This document shows, piece by piece, positions 46,434-54,689 of a stretch of 64,000 nt of DNA. Each line of letters starts with the position of its first letter. Positions within the stretch are counted from its first letter, which is position 1. Origin of the DNA: Sphingobacterium litopenaei (GTDB lineage: Bacteria; Bacteroidota; Bacteroidia; Sphingobacteriales; Sphingobacteriaceae); NCBI RefSeq assembly GCF_014692495.1, contig NZ_JACOIJ010000002.1, positions 124,001 through 188,000 on the forward strand, in the 5' to 3' direction. The notes below the pieces were generated by a model. That model had not been told where the DNA came from, did no database searches, and saw only the letters and a list, made by a program, of their open reading frames with translations. A program made the position numbers and the translations under genes.

Positions 46434-46763
46434 CTAACAGCACTTGTTTACCTTTACTTCCTGATTGAAAAAAGTATTAAAATCCGTTTGGATTTTTTTC
46501 CAAACATTTTCATCAATACAATAGCAAACAGATTTGCCCTCGATTGTCCCCTGAATGATACCGATGTTTTTCAATTCCTTTAAGTGCTGTGAAATAGTTG
46601 CCTGTGCCAAGCCCAATTCCTCGACCAAATCATTACAGATACAGGCTTTCTGGTTGATGATATATTGAAGTATGGCAACCCTTGCAGGGTGTGCCAGAAC
46701 CTTAAACAGAGAAGCTAATCTATTTTGTTCGTCTGTGAATATTTCCGATTTGGTAAGTCCCAT
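46434..46763 (-). CDS. arsR: ArsR-family repressor
   Basis: 109 residues: winged helix HTH (LAQATISQHLKELKNIGII) preceded by KACICND, a Cys pair for arsenite sensing, and a CC at the C-terminus. Represses its cassette until arsenite binds. First gene of the cassette, with matching operators upstream of it and of the next gene. Confidence 0.9.
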   Translation of the reverse strand: MGLTKSEIFTDEQNRLASLFKVLAHPARVAILQYIINQKACICNDLVEELGLAQATISQHLKELKNIGIIQGTIEGKSVCYCIDENVWKKIQTDFNTFFNQEVKVNKCC

Positions 46764-46776
46764 ATTTTGTTTTTAT

Positions 46777-46794
46777 ACATCGCAATATTACGAT
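46777..46794. promoter_or_regulatory. ArsR operator 1, overlapping the arsR promoter
   Basis: ACATCGCAATATTACGAT, an imperfect palindrome (ATCGCAATATTACGAT core), 13 bases before the arsR ATG. On the minus strand it contains TAATATTGC, a near match to the -7 box, so bound ArsR would block it. Confidence 0.5.
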
Positions 46795-46921
46795 AATAAA
46801 TTCAAACACAAAAGGTTTTTTCGTAAAATTCTTTTCAAAGAAAAAAACAGAAAAAAAAGAAAGCTGTTCAATCAAGACGGACAAGCGGAAAACCAAAAGG
46901 AAACGGAATAAGTCCCGAAGG

Positions 46922-46932
46922 GTGGCAGGGCA
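46922..46932 (+). repeat. 11-bp direct repeat at right edge of the ars cassette
   Basis: GTGGCAGGGCA, second copy of the sequence at 44210. Confidence 0.45.
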
Positions 46933-46971
46933 AACACAACAACTCGGCGAAGCCACCTTTTTGCCCTGCCA
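46923..46971. repeat. 12-bp perfect inverted repeat with 25-base spacer
   Basis: TGGCAGGGCAAA and TTTGCCCTGCCA. A second pair, GGTGGC (46921-46926) and GCCACC (46952-46957), competes for the left arm, so two folds are possible. Confidence 0.45.
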
Positions 46972-47087
46972 TTATGCCGTAAGCTTTTGGTTGGGCGGTG
47001 TGGTGGCTGTCCGCCTTACCTTTGCTGCCTTTTTGTTCTTTTTTGGGTGCACATTTCAAATACTCCTTTTATCAAAATGCTTTTGAC

Positions 47088-47111
47088 TGCCAAAGACTGC
47101 CACTAAATGCC
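47088..47111 (+). repeat. 24-base motif, copy 2
   Basis: TGCCAAAGACTGCCACTAAA followed by TGCC, 53 bases before the next ATG; see 43441. Confidence 0.45.
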
Positions 47112-47164
47112 AAAGGCAAATGGAGTAAACTTCTATGGTTTACATTGGGGAAAATTTTGAACCT

Positions 47165-47542
47165 ATGGCACAAAAAGTAATTACCGACAAAGAGCGGAAA
47201 GAGAAAGAACAATCCGAGCAAAGAAAGAACACACCTTTTATGCAGGTCGATAAGAACAGCGACCCAATTTCCAATTTCGTTGCCAACTTTAAACGTCAAT
47301 TCAAAGACACAAAGGGTTTAGGTCTTGGCAGGCTGTTCGGGGGCAAACCTGCTGAACCACCAAAGCAACCGGCCGAACCCGAAAGCGTAATAGGTGCGAC
47401 AAAAACTGTTATGCGTTCGGATTATAAAAATGCTGAAAATCAGACCATACAGACCAATAAAAAGCCTGCTTTAAAAATGGACAATTCAATCAAAATACAA
47501 CAGGCTCGCCCAAAAAACAAAAAACCAAAGTTGGGATTATAA
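47165..47542 (+). CDS. small basic island protein, function unknown
   Basis: 125 residues beginning MAQKVITDKERKEKEQ, rich in K, R, E, P and Q with no recognised domain; a segment LGRLFGGKPAEPP sits mid-chain and the C-terminus is very basic (RPKNKKPKLGL). The frame opens 10 codons earlier, but the internal ATG has the better context. Its place in the mobilization block suggests a transfer-linked role. Confidence 0.6.
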   Translation: MAQKVITDKERKEKEQSEQRKNTPFMQVDKNSDPISNFVANFKRQFKDTKGLGLGRLFGGKPAEPPKQPAEPESVIGATKTVMRSDYKNAENQTIQTNKKPALKMDNSIKIQQARPKNKKPKLGL

Positions 47543-47642
47543 CCGAGTATTTAGCATCTGAACGCCAAATGCAACCTTTGACTACAACATTGGAAAACCT
47601 TGTATAAGCACCTTATATTTTTGAAGTTTAAATGATGTAGAT

Positions 47643-47939
47643 ATGGAAATAACAGTTTTAGACATTCAGATTTTAAAGGCATTGCACAGGGAAGTAAAGG
47701 AAGTATCCTTATTGGTTAAGGAAATTACATTGCCCTACAAAGCATTGCAACAGGCAACAAAATGGCTCGACCAGCAGGAAGCCTGCCAACTGCTTAATAT
47801 CAGTAAGCGAACATTACAGACATACAGGGCAAAGGGCATTCTTGGTGCAGCGCAAATCAATCGGAAGACTTATTTCAGATTATCCGATGTGGAGTTACTT
47901 ATGCAGGGAGAGCGACCATTAAAAAAGCAAAAGAAATGA
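47643..47939 (+). CDS. helix-turn-helix protein (excisionase-like)
   Basis: 98 residues; HTH_17-type domain with WLDQQEACQLLNISKRTLQTYRAKGIL (45-70), like excisionases and MerR-type HTH. A paralogue follows with a 4-base overlap. Probably controls or assists excision. Confidence 0.8.
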   Translation: MEITVLDIQILKALHREVKEVSLLVKEITLPYKALQQATKWLDQQEACQLLNISKRTLQTYRAKGILGAAQINRKTYFRLSDVELLMQGERPLKKQKK

Positions 47940-48217
47940 AACAGATTGGAAATTCAAACGAGGATATGCTTGCCCTGCTCGAAGCTATGGTAGGCATCAA
48001 AAATGAACTGCTGTATATCAGGCAATATTTCCACCCATTGTTAAAAGGGGAAATCTACCTGTCAGGCGAACAGGTTTGTGAGAAGCTACACATTAGCAAA
48101 CGGACGTTGCAACAGTACAGGGATGACGGACTGATACCTTTTATCAAACTTGAACGGAAAATTCTTTTCCGTGAAAGCGATATTATCAAGGTATTGGAAG
48201 ACAACTATCAGCGTTAG
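47936..48217 (+). CDS. helix-turn-helix protein (excisionase-like), paralogue
   Basis: 93 residues; EQVCEKLHISKRTLQQYRDDGLIPFIKLERKILF shares the HTH of the preceding protein (ISKRTLQ then YR and DG or KG). The ATG overlaps the previous stop by 4 bases. A terminator follows. Confidence 0.8.
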   Translation: MKQIGNSNEDMLALLEAMVGIKNELLYIRQYFHPLLKGEIYLSGEQVCEKLHISKRTLQQYRDDGLIPFIKLERKILFRESDIIKVLEDNYQR

Positions 48218-48267
48218 CCGAATAAATGAATGCTTTGAAACCGTAACCGTATCGGTCAATTAAAGAA

Positions 48268-48296
48268 ACAGCCCACTGCTTAAAGCGGTGGGCTGT
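48268..48296. terminator. hairpin between the HTH pair and ABC-3C operon
   Basis: ACAGCCCAC and GTGGGCTGT are perfect arms and the centre folds further. Lies between two convergent genes, so it may serve both; little T-run. Confidence 0.65.
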
Positions 48297-48300
48297 GTTG

Positions 48301-50028
48301 CTATTTGGTTTCATTATACTTTAACCCTAAAAATCTATTTTCTTTTGTAAATGATGCTCTTTTTACGTCATTGACATTGAATGATAATTTATTATTTTGG
48401 GAAGCTAATTCTATAAGGTCACTATTTAATGTAACGATATACTGAAATTCATTAGGACTCTTTTCATTGTAGCCAGAGAGAAAATTTAAGCTTTTTTCAA
48501 TAGAATCATCATCTTCAAAAATATTATCGTGAATTAAGAATCCTGGGTGATATTGTTTTGTGTATTCATTAAGCATCAATGAAATATCATAGATAAATAC
48601 TTTCATTCTTTCAGTAGAATGACTACCATCATCATCGGTTCTCATAACAAATTCGACAACATTTTTATTTTTTGTTGTTTTAATCTCGAAATGAGCTTCC
48701 CTATTACCCATTATTTTTTCGTGAATTTCTAAAATCGTTTCTCTAAAGCTTTTAATTATTTTAGCTTTTTGATATAATTCTTCATCAAAATCAGAAATTA
48801 GAACAGTTTTTTCTGCCTCTAATATTTTTTTATCTCTTTCTGCGGTATCATATCTTTCAATCAACGAACGAAGATTACTCAATTCACTGTTCTTATCATT
48901 GAAGATTTTTATTGAAGTCTTTAAATCTCTTAAAACTTCTCCATTATCTATAAGACTAATTTTTTGAGAATAATCATTATCTAATTTTCTAACTACTTCA
49001 TTTAGTTGATTAAGTTCTTTTTTCAAAGCAATTAATCGGTCATTTACAATAGAGCTTCTAAAACCATCAATTTTGTTTTTAAACTCTTTTAGGTCATCTA
49101 AAGATTTCTCCACTAAATCGCCAAGTCCTTGTTTGAATTGATTAAATATTATAGAAATTTCATTTTCATTAATATTCTCTGGCTTTGGTAAAGAATCAAT
49201 TTGCTTAATCTCGTATTTAATGGCTTGTTGACGTGTTCTAAGTTCAGATAATCTACTTTCCAATTTTACCAAATCTTCCTGAAGTAATTCAAAGGATTCA
49301 TTATTCTTTAATCCCTCAATAGATTTATTGATTTTTAAAACTTCACTTTCTAACTCATTTAAATGGGCTTTGGCATCCTGAATTTTTAACTCATCATTTT
49401 GAGTCACTATTTTTTTTATTTCAGTAAAGTAGTCTTTCTTTTTTTTCAGATTATCGTTCAACGATTTAATTTCTGAATATTTTTCAAGTCCCAAATTCAA
49501 ATAAAAAAGATGTGGTCCAAAATCTGGTGGTATCCTTTTTTTTGTATCGTGGCACTGAATTAAATCTTTAAATTCCGACCTTTCATCTCTAATAATTGGT
49601 TGTAACAAGTTTCTAAAACTTAACCGTTTTAAGCTTGTAGGAAAACGTTCAAAATATAAATTCCCTAAATAGTCCGAAGCATCATCCAATCTATCAAAGT
49701 TCTTTTCTTCTCCATTAACGAAAATGGTTATTTGCTCCTGATTTTTTATTGAACGAGAAATAGTCATTTTTTTGTCATCAAAGTCAAGGTCTAATTTGAT
49801 TTGACTTTCTGTTATTTCAGTATATTTTTTAGGAATCAGATTTAACCTACTGTCGGATATTCTTTTAAGTAAACAAAAGTTTATAAACTCTATACAAATA
49901 GACTTGCCCACACCAATTTTCTTATTGGTGCTTTCCGCCTCTTCTCCCATAATAATATTTATCCCATATTCAAAAGTGATTGGGGCAAATATTTGAGGCT
50001 CGCTATATAGTCTATTAATTTTAATCAT
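48301..50028 (-). CDS. ABC-3C ATPase with DUF2326 domain
   Basis: 575 residues. N-terminal ABC ATPase with Walker A IGVGKS (about 41-46, in STNKKIGVGKSICIEF); a long coiled coil (about 165-420) and a C-terminal DUF2326 domain with FLIHDNIFEDDD as the Walker B-type segment. DUF2326 proteins are the ATPase of ABC-three-component conflict systems, which are thought to defend against phages and plasmids. Its ATG overlaps the stop of the middle component by 4 bases. A/T-rich relative to its neighbours. Confidence 0.8.
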   Translation of the reverse strand: MIKINRLYSEPQIFAPITFEYGINIIMGEEAESTNKKIGVGKSICIEFINFCLLKRISDSRLNLIPKKYTEITESQIKLDLDFDDKKMTISRSIKNQEQITIFVNGEEKNFDRLDDASDYLGNLYFERFPTSLKRLSFRNLLQPIIRDERSEFKDLIQCHDTKKRIPPDFGPHLFYLNLGLEKYSEIKSLNDNLKKKKDYFTEIKKIVTQNDELKIQDAKAHLNELESEVLKINKSIEGLKNNESFELLQEDLVKLESRLSELRTRQQAIKYEIKQIDSLPKPENINENEISIIFNQFKQGLGDLVEKSLDDLKEFKNKIDGFRSSIVNDRLIALKKELNQLNEVVRKLDNDYSQKISLIDNGEVLRDLKTSIKIFNDKNSELSNLRSLIERYDTAERDKKILEAEKTVLISDFDEELYQKAKIIKSFRETILEIHEKIMGNREAHFEIKTTKNKNVVEFVMRTDDDGSHSTERMKVFIYDISLMLNEYTKQYHPGFLIHDNIFEDDDSIEKSLNFLSGYNEKSPNEFQYIVTLNSDLIELASQNNKLSFNVNDVKRASFTKENRFLGLKYNETK

Positions 50029-50261
50029 TTTTGTTTTCTAACATAAATAAAAGGCTCTTTAAAATCAATGATTCCTGATGAATATAAAAACGCAAGTCCA
50101 AAAAATAAATGACGGTAACGTGTAATATTATATTTTTTTAGGTCTTTAGATAACTCGAAAATAGAAATCTTATCAACTTTTTGACGTTGAATATTTTTCA
50201 AAATCAAAGAAGCTACATATACAGATGATGTTTTTATATTTTCGTCTTTAGATACTAACAT
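50025..50261 (-). CDS. ABC-3C middle component
   Basis: 78 residues, winged-helix-like: SIFELSKDLKKYNITRYRHLFFGLAFLYSSGIIDF. Size and position between the SMEK protein and the DUF2326 ATPase fit a small middle component (MC6 type). Overlaps the ATPase gene (ATGA) and starts 2 bases after the SMEK gene. Confidence 0.7.
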   Translation of the reverse strand: MLVSKDENIKTSSVYVASLILKNIQRQKVDKISIFELSKDLKKYNITRYRHLFFGLAFLYSSGIIDFKEPFIYVRKQK

Positions 50262-50263
50262 TG

Positions 50264-51190
50264 TTAATTATTTGGAAACACATTACAGTTAATCAATTCA
50301 TCCAATAAATAATATTTTATGGCTATTTTATCGAACTTAATGCCGTTTTCTGAAAGTTTACCATAAAACAATTCAACTAACCTCTCTAATGCCATTTGAG
50401 GATTATTAGCCTCAGCCGTTAAAATCTTATCGCTTTCATCTTTTAAATAACTTGATATTTTAATTGCCTTTACACTGTCAATTCCTTGTTTAGCTTCAAA
50501 TAATGGTTGTTGATAGACAGTACATAGTTCAGCATATAAATTTATCAAAAAACCACTATGTTCAGAGAACCTATTGTAGATTTTAAATTGTGGGTCTACA
50601 TTTTCAGGTTTCTCTGATATACTTCGATTGTCATCCTTACTTAAATATTCAATCAAAGCCATTATTGTTTCTACCTCGTTGGATTCTGTCTTCTTCCTTT
50701 CTTGTAAGACTTGTTCGTTAAGAAAATCTGCAATACTTTTAATCTTATTCAAATCTGTAATATTATTTATTACTGCTAAGATTTTCTTTATATCAAGGAC
50801 ATCTTCCTTATGGTTGAAGTTATTACCAAATTTTGTTTTATAATCTTTAGCGTCCTTAGCGATTAGCAAAAGTTTTAATTTATAGTCTTTACGATTGGTA
50901 TCTTTGTAAAACCCATCAATAGCCTCCTTAATTTTCTTATTATCATTTTGGGAAGTTACCTGAATAGCCAACTTATTTTTAGTATCAATTAGGTCAATAT
51001 GAGCAAAATTATTCTCAATGAAATTAGTGTTCTCAAACTCATATCCTAACAAATTGAAAAAATCTCGGTAAAAATTTTCCGCATAGACATTAATATCTGT
51101 TAAATTAAGGGAATTGAGTAGCTCTACCTCTGCTTTAAGGTATGCTAATCTTCTTCCAATTAAAGTTAAATATGATTGCCTATTGTCCAT
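50264..51190 (-). CDS. SMEK-domain protein of ABC-3C system
   Basis: 308 residues from the ATG giving MDNRQSYLTLIGRRLAYL (16 further upstream codons are less likely). N-terminal SMEK-type domain of about 150 residues containing HIDLIDTKNKLAIQVTSQNDNKK, a pattern reminiscent of PD-(D/E)xK nuclease-like folds (D, then (I)QxT), then a variable C-terminal part. Likely the effector or sensor of the system. Confidence 0.75.
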   Translation of the reverse strand: MDNRQSYLTLIGRRLAYLKAEVELLNSLNLTDINVYAENFYRDFFNLLGYEFENTNFIENNFAHIDLIDTKNKLAIQVTSQNDNKKIKEAIDGFYKDTNRKDYKLKLLLIAKDAKDYKTKFGNNFNHKEDVLDIKKILAVINNITDLNKIKSIADFLNEQVLQERKKTESNEVETIMALIEYLSKDDNRSISEKPENVDPQFKIYNRFSEHSGFLINLYAELCTVYQQPLFEAKQGIDSVKAIKISSYLKDESDKILTAEANNPQMALERLVELFYGKLSENGIKFDKIAIKYYLLDELINCNVFPNN

Positions 51191-51235
51191 ACTTATATGC
51201 CAGGTAACTGTTACAATACAACATTTTGATTTGGA

Positions 51236-51243
51236 CAAAGATA
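51236..51243 (-). promoter_or_regulatory. -7 element of ABC-3C operon
   Basis: TATCTTTG on the minus strand, 45 bases before the SMEK ATG. Confidence 0.45.
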
Positions 51244-51373
51244 TTAAATTGAGTGTTATGATTTCATTCTAATCATCTGAAACACGGAAAATATTACATG
51301 GCGGTTAGAAAATAAAGCTGTGAAAAAATACGTGTTTTTATTAATGTGAATTGGTTGTTTAAGTATAAGTAAA

Positions 51374-51403
51374 CAGTCCTGTTATTTATAAATAACAGGA
51401 CTG
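51374..51403 (-). terminator. terminator after the integrase
   Basis: A perfect 30-base palindrome (CAGTCCTGTTATTTA and complement) 17 bases after the integrase stop, between integrase and ABC-3C operon. Confidence 0.65.
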
Positions 51404-51420
51404 ACAGTTCTTTAAAATTT

Positions 51421-52671
51421 CTACAATTGTGACACAAAAGAGCGTTCCAAACCTTTAAATTTGTGCGATACCTTTTGCATATCCTTTCCAACTTTCTCAT
51501 TAAGAATTTTTGCATAAATCTGTGTGGTGGCTATGTTTTTATGCCCTAACATTTTGCTCAAACTTTCAAGCGGAACGCCCTCGCTTAAAAACAGGGTGGC
51601 AAAAGTATGGCGTGCCAAATGAAAGGTTACTTTCTTTTCTTTAAGGCAGTCGATTTGTTGGGATATTACTTTTAATCTATCATTACAGGAACTATTAGAC
51701 GGAACAGGAAAAACTTTGCCGTCCTTTGACAATCCTGTATACTTTTCGATAATCATTTTCGGAATATCCAACAGCATTACATTGGACGATGTTGCCGTTT
51801 TTCTCCTGCGAACGATAATCCATTGATTGCCATCAAAGAACTCTTGTATATTACTGTTTTTAAGCCCTTTTATATCCGAATACGAAAGTCCTGTAAAGCA
51901 ACTGAAAACAAACAGGTCTTTAACCAATTCGTCTTTCTTTTTCTCGCAGTTGAACGCTACAAGCTGTTCCAACTCGTTCCGCAACAGATAACCTCTGTCT
52001 TTATCCTTTTTGGTGTTCTTGTACTCGCTGAACGGATTAAAAGCAAGGTGCTTTCTGCTAATTGCCAATCGGCAAAGCGTAGTAAAACCAATCATATACA
52101 GCCAAATGGTGTTGTGGGTTAAACTTTGGTCGTCACGCAGGTAGTAATCAAAGTCCTGCACAAAATCAGGGGTAAGGTCGTTAAAAGATACATCGGAGTA
52201 ACCGTATTTTGTAAGGGCAAAATTTTGCAGGTGCTTTAAAAGTGTTTTGTACTTACTGCGTGTACCATTTACCCGAAGTCCGTTATTGACCTTTTTTTCA
52301 TAATCAGAGAGGAACTGCTCGTAGAATTTGAAAAAGGTCAGTTCTCCGATTTCCATTCCGAGAAAGGCATTTTTAAGTTTAGCAATGTTTACCGCTCCCT
52401 CGTTCTTTAGGATTTTGGAATAGCATTCCTCAATACCCAAACGAATTTTGTCAAGTTTGCTGTTTGTGTCTTGTGCTTCTCGGCTTTTTCCTAAAACCCT
52501 GCCGTACTTCAAATCCCAATTCGATGCGGAAATATCCAACTTTGTGCTGAATGCAGACTGTTTACCATTTACAGTAATCCTGCACATAACCGTAACTTTT
52601 CCATTTTTCTTCGGGGCGTTCTTTTTAAGGTAGAAAAGCACCTTAAATGTTGATTTTTTTGTCGTTTCCAT
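51421..52671 (-). CDS. int: tyrosine integrase, CTnDOT type
   Basis: 416 residues from the ATG giving METTKKSTFKVLF (an upstream 22-codon stretch is unlikely). N-terminal arm- and core-binding domains are followed by the catalytic domain: FTGLSYSDIKGLK, where Ser replaces the first catalytic Arg as in IntDOT; HLARHTFATL, GHKNIATTQIYAKI with the nucleophilic Tyr. Lies at the right end of the island and integrates it by attL/attR exchange. Confidence 0.92.
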   Translation of the reverse strand: METTKKSTFKVLFYLKKNAPKKNGKVTVMCRITVNGKQSAFSTKLDISASNWDLKYGRVLGKSREAQDTNSKLDKIRLGIEECYSKILKNEGAVNIAKLKNAFLGMEIGELTFFKFYEQFLSDYEKKVNNGLRVNGTRSKYKTLLKHLQNFALTKYGYSDVSFNDLTPDFVQDFDYYLRDDQSLTHNTIWLYMIGFTTLCRLAISRKHLAFNPFSEYKNTKKDKDRGYLLRNELEQLVAFNCEKKKDELVKDLFVFSCFTGLSYSDIKGLKNSNIQEFFDGNQWIIVRRRKTATSSNVMLLDIPKMIIEKYTGLSKDGKVFPVPSNSSCNDRLKVISQQIDCLKEKKVTFHLARHTFATLFLSEGVPLESLSKMLGHKNIATTQIYAKILNEKVGKDMQKVSHKFKGLERSFVSQL

Positions 52672-52782
52672 ACTCACAATTCTTAATGATAAAATTAAAC
52701 TTATGTGAGCCACGGAACAATATGAAAGATTGCGCAAAAAGCTGAAATACAGTATTTTGAATCGATTGTTTCCGATGTTTAA

Positions 52783-52807
52783 AAGTAACGTTTTAGTAAC
52801 CTTACTT
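52783..52807 (+). repeat. right-end repeat of the island (candidate att/integrase arm site)
   Basis: AAGTAACGTTTTAGTAACCT then TACTT; matches the left-end copy in 20 of 25 positions. It lies 112 bases upstream of the integrase start. Confidence 0.45.
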
Positions 52808-52857
52808 TTGCCAATCGTTGCTTTTTCCTGCGTTTTACCACATTACCAAAAAATCAT

Positions 52858-52892
52858 AAAACGGCTGTAAAGCCTTTATTTACAACCGTTTT
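52858..52892. terminator. hairpin outside the right end
   Basis: AAAACGGCTGTAAA and TTTACAACCGTTTT pair with one mismatch (a G-T pair in the minus-strand RNA) around 7 bases; may be a terminator or the old site's structure. Confidence 0.45.
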
Positions 52893-52913
52893 GCCTGTTT
52901 TTAATCTTTGATG

Positions 52914-52921
52914 TATATTTG
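52914..52921 (+). promoter_or_regulatory. -7 element of the WD40 gene
   Basis: TATATTTG fits TAnnTTTG, 21 bases before the ATG. Confidence 0.55.
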
Positions 52922-52942
52922 CTGAAAATTTATTTTATATAT

Positions 52943-53842
52943 ATGGTAGAAGTTACATTAGAAAACACGTTGATTGGACATCAGAATCCTATTTATACAT
53001 TGGCTGTTGATGAGCAAAATGGTTTGTTGTATTCAGCAGGTAATGATAAGGGAATTGTTGAATGGGATTTGAATACTATGAAGTTCAAACGTGTTTTGTG
53101 TACAGTACCATCTTCTGTTTATAACTTATGTTTTATTCCAGAGAAAGATTTGTTAGTCGCAACTTTACGAACAGGTGGTATCTTGGTTATTCGGAAATCT
53201 GAACCTGAATTAGTTGCGAAATTAGCAGTTGAAAAAGGCGCGGCTTTTGTAGTTAAAGCTATTCTTACCAAAAATGAGTTGCTAGCAATCGATGAATATG
53301 GAAAAGCTTACGTGTGGAATTTAGATAATTTTGAATTATTGTATTCATTCAAAGTATCAAATACAACAGTTCGTAGTTTAGTTTTGGATGAAAAGAATCA
53401 GACTCTAGCGGTAGGTGATAAGAATGGCTATATTCATTTATTTGATACTCGTGATTATCATAAAATTAATTCTGCTCCAATTCATACGCAATCCGTAACA
53501 AGTTTAGCTTTTGTAGATGGTTTCTTGATTTCAGGAGGTCGTGATGCCAAGATGTATAAGACTTCTGTTACTGATTTATCAAAAGTAGCCGAAGTGACGC
53601 CGCATATGTTTACAGTATATGGAATAATTCCGTTAGGTGAATCAATTTTTGCTACAGTAAGTCGTGATAAGACTATCAAAGTTTGGGATACTGAATTTAA
53701 ATTGCAGAAAAATATTTCTAGAGATAGAGGTATAGATTCTCATCATTTATCCATTAATTCTGCTGTATATAATAGTTCGTTACAACTTTTATGTACTGCT
53801 GGAGACGATAAGTTGGTAAAGGTGTGGAAACTTACTTTCTAA
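52943..53842 (+). CDS. WD40 beta-propeller protein
   Basis: 299 residues, about seven WD40 units, each with GH...W(D)-type endings such as GIVEWDLN, GKAYVWNLD, KTIKVWDTE and KLVKVWKLT. No signal peptide, so cytoplasmic. The role of such small propellers in bacteria is unknown. I took the ATG behind the TATATTTG box rather than an upstream TTG that overlaps the box. Its stop overlaps the convergent membrane-protein gene by 4 bases. Confidence 0.88.
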   Translation: MVEVTLENTLIGHQNPIYTLAVDEQNGLLYSAGNDKGIVEWDLNTMKFKRVLCTVPSSVYNLCFIPEKDLLVATLRTGGILVIRKSEPELVAKLAVEKGAAFVVKAILTKNELLAIDEYGKAYVWNLDNFELLYSFKVSNTTVRSLVLDEKNQTLAVGDKNGYIHLFDTRDYHKINSAPIHTQSVTSLAFVDGFLISGGRDAKMYKTSVTDLSKVAEVTPHMFTVYGIIPLGESIFATVSRDKTIKVWDTEFKLQKNISRDRGIDSHHLSINSAVYNSSLQLLCTAGDDKLVKVWKLTF

Positions 53843-54654
53843 TCTTGCATTAAATAGAATTTTCGTTTTTTATAGATTAAGTAGACCACAGTAAAAATTG
53901 ACCAAAATAATATCAGGACAAAAGTATATCGCATCATGGTATGATTAAGGTTGGAGGTTTCGCTTTGCATATTGTAATAATAAGATCCTAAAATACCTGT
54001 AGTATATCCAACCAAAATAGCTGGTAGTTTACAAAGCATGGCTTTATACCAAATAAAACCAAAACTGGTTAGGATAAAAATTAGCGCAAGATAGAATAGG
54101 ATGTCGTGGTCGGCTGGTAATCTTAAAATTTTATTTAAAGTGGGGATTCCATTAAATCCTAATAAATAAACAAACCATCCGCTATACAAGCCCAATGAAG
54201 TTCTGGTGAAAATATGTATATACGTAGGATTATCAACATCTCGTATTCTGAATATCATATTTAATTTCACGAGCGAATAATATGTCACTAAACTGCATAA
54301 ATACGCGATTAACAAATAATTATTCACTTTAAATACCATACTCATACCCAAGAATAATTGGTTTATTATCATCCAATTTCCAGACTTTTCGATTTGTTGT
54401 GCTAAGGGAGCATCTTCTTCACTTTCTCTTTTTAATAAAATACAATAGAAAACAGCTGTCAGAACCAAGCCAATAGTAATCACCTTCCAAATGTTGAAAG
54501 TCGAAATATGCGGAGTAAGGTAGGACCAATTCGTCGAAAAGGTTTCATAAATGGATAATCCATATACTTTCTTATCATCTATTATTATAATCCAAAAGCA
54601 ATTAATAACAATAAATAATAAGTTTAGAAAAGCTATTTGTTTCGCACTTTTCAT
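53839..54654 (-). CDS. multi-pass membrane protein, TspO-like
   Basis: 271 residues, about eight helices. FSTNWSYLTPHISTFNIWKVI resembles the FxPAxxxFSIWxxIY motif of tryptophan-rich sensory protein homologues, and later TSLGLYSGWFVYLLGF resembles the YxGWxxxA motif. This is a weak resemblance by eye. Function unknown. Confidence 0.55.
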   Translation of the reverse strand: MKSAKQIAFLNLLFIVINCFWIIIIDDKKVYGLSIYETFSTNWSYLTPHISTFNIWKVITIGLVLTAVFYCILLKRESEEDAPLAQQIEKSGNWMIINQLFLGMSMVFKVNNYLLIAYLCSLVTYYSLVKLNMIFRIRDVDNPTYIHIFTRTSLGLYSGWFVYLLGFNGIPTLNKILRLPADHDILFYLALIFILTSFGFIWYKAMLCKLPAILVGYTTGILGSYYYNMQSETSNLNHTMMRYTFVLILFWSIFTVVYLIYKKRKFYLMQD

Positions 54655-54689
54655 TTAGGTAAATAATCGTCTATTCTGTCAATAGTTAG

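Larger units (their letters stand above)
46764..47164. other. 401-base gap between arsR and the 47165 gene
   Basis: Holds the arsR operator (46777-46794), the second 11-bp repeat, a 12-bp inverted repeat (46923-46971), and the second copy of the 24-base motif. No convincing gene. Confidence 0.5.
30704..52807. mobile_element. integrated mobilizable island with czc, P-type ATPase, ars and ABC-3C cargo
   Basis: About 22 kb between the his operon and a WD40 gene. It contains a CTnDOT-like integrase at the right end, RteC at the left end, mobilization genes, DUF3408 and excisionase-like genes, all families of Bacteroidota conjugative transposons, but no tra genes or coupling protein. Both ends carry a related 25-bp direct repeat (30704-30728 and 52783-52807). 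The exact boundaries are estimates; rteC and the relaxase are damaged. Confidence 0.8.

Noticed and set aside
52919-52942. TTG start for the WD40 gene
   Set aside because: Overlaps the TATATTTG promoter box; the ATG at 52943 is better.
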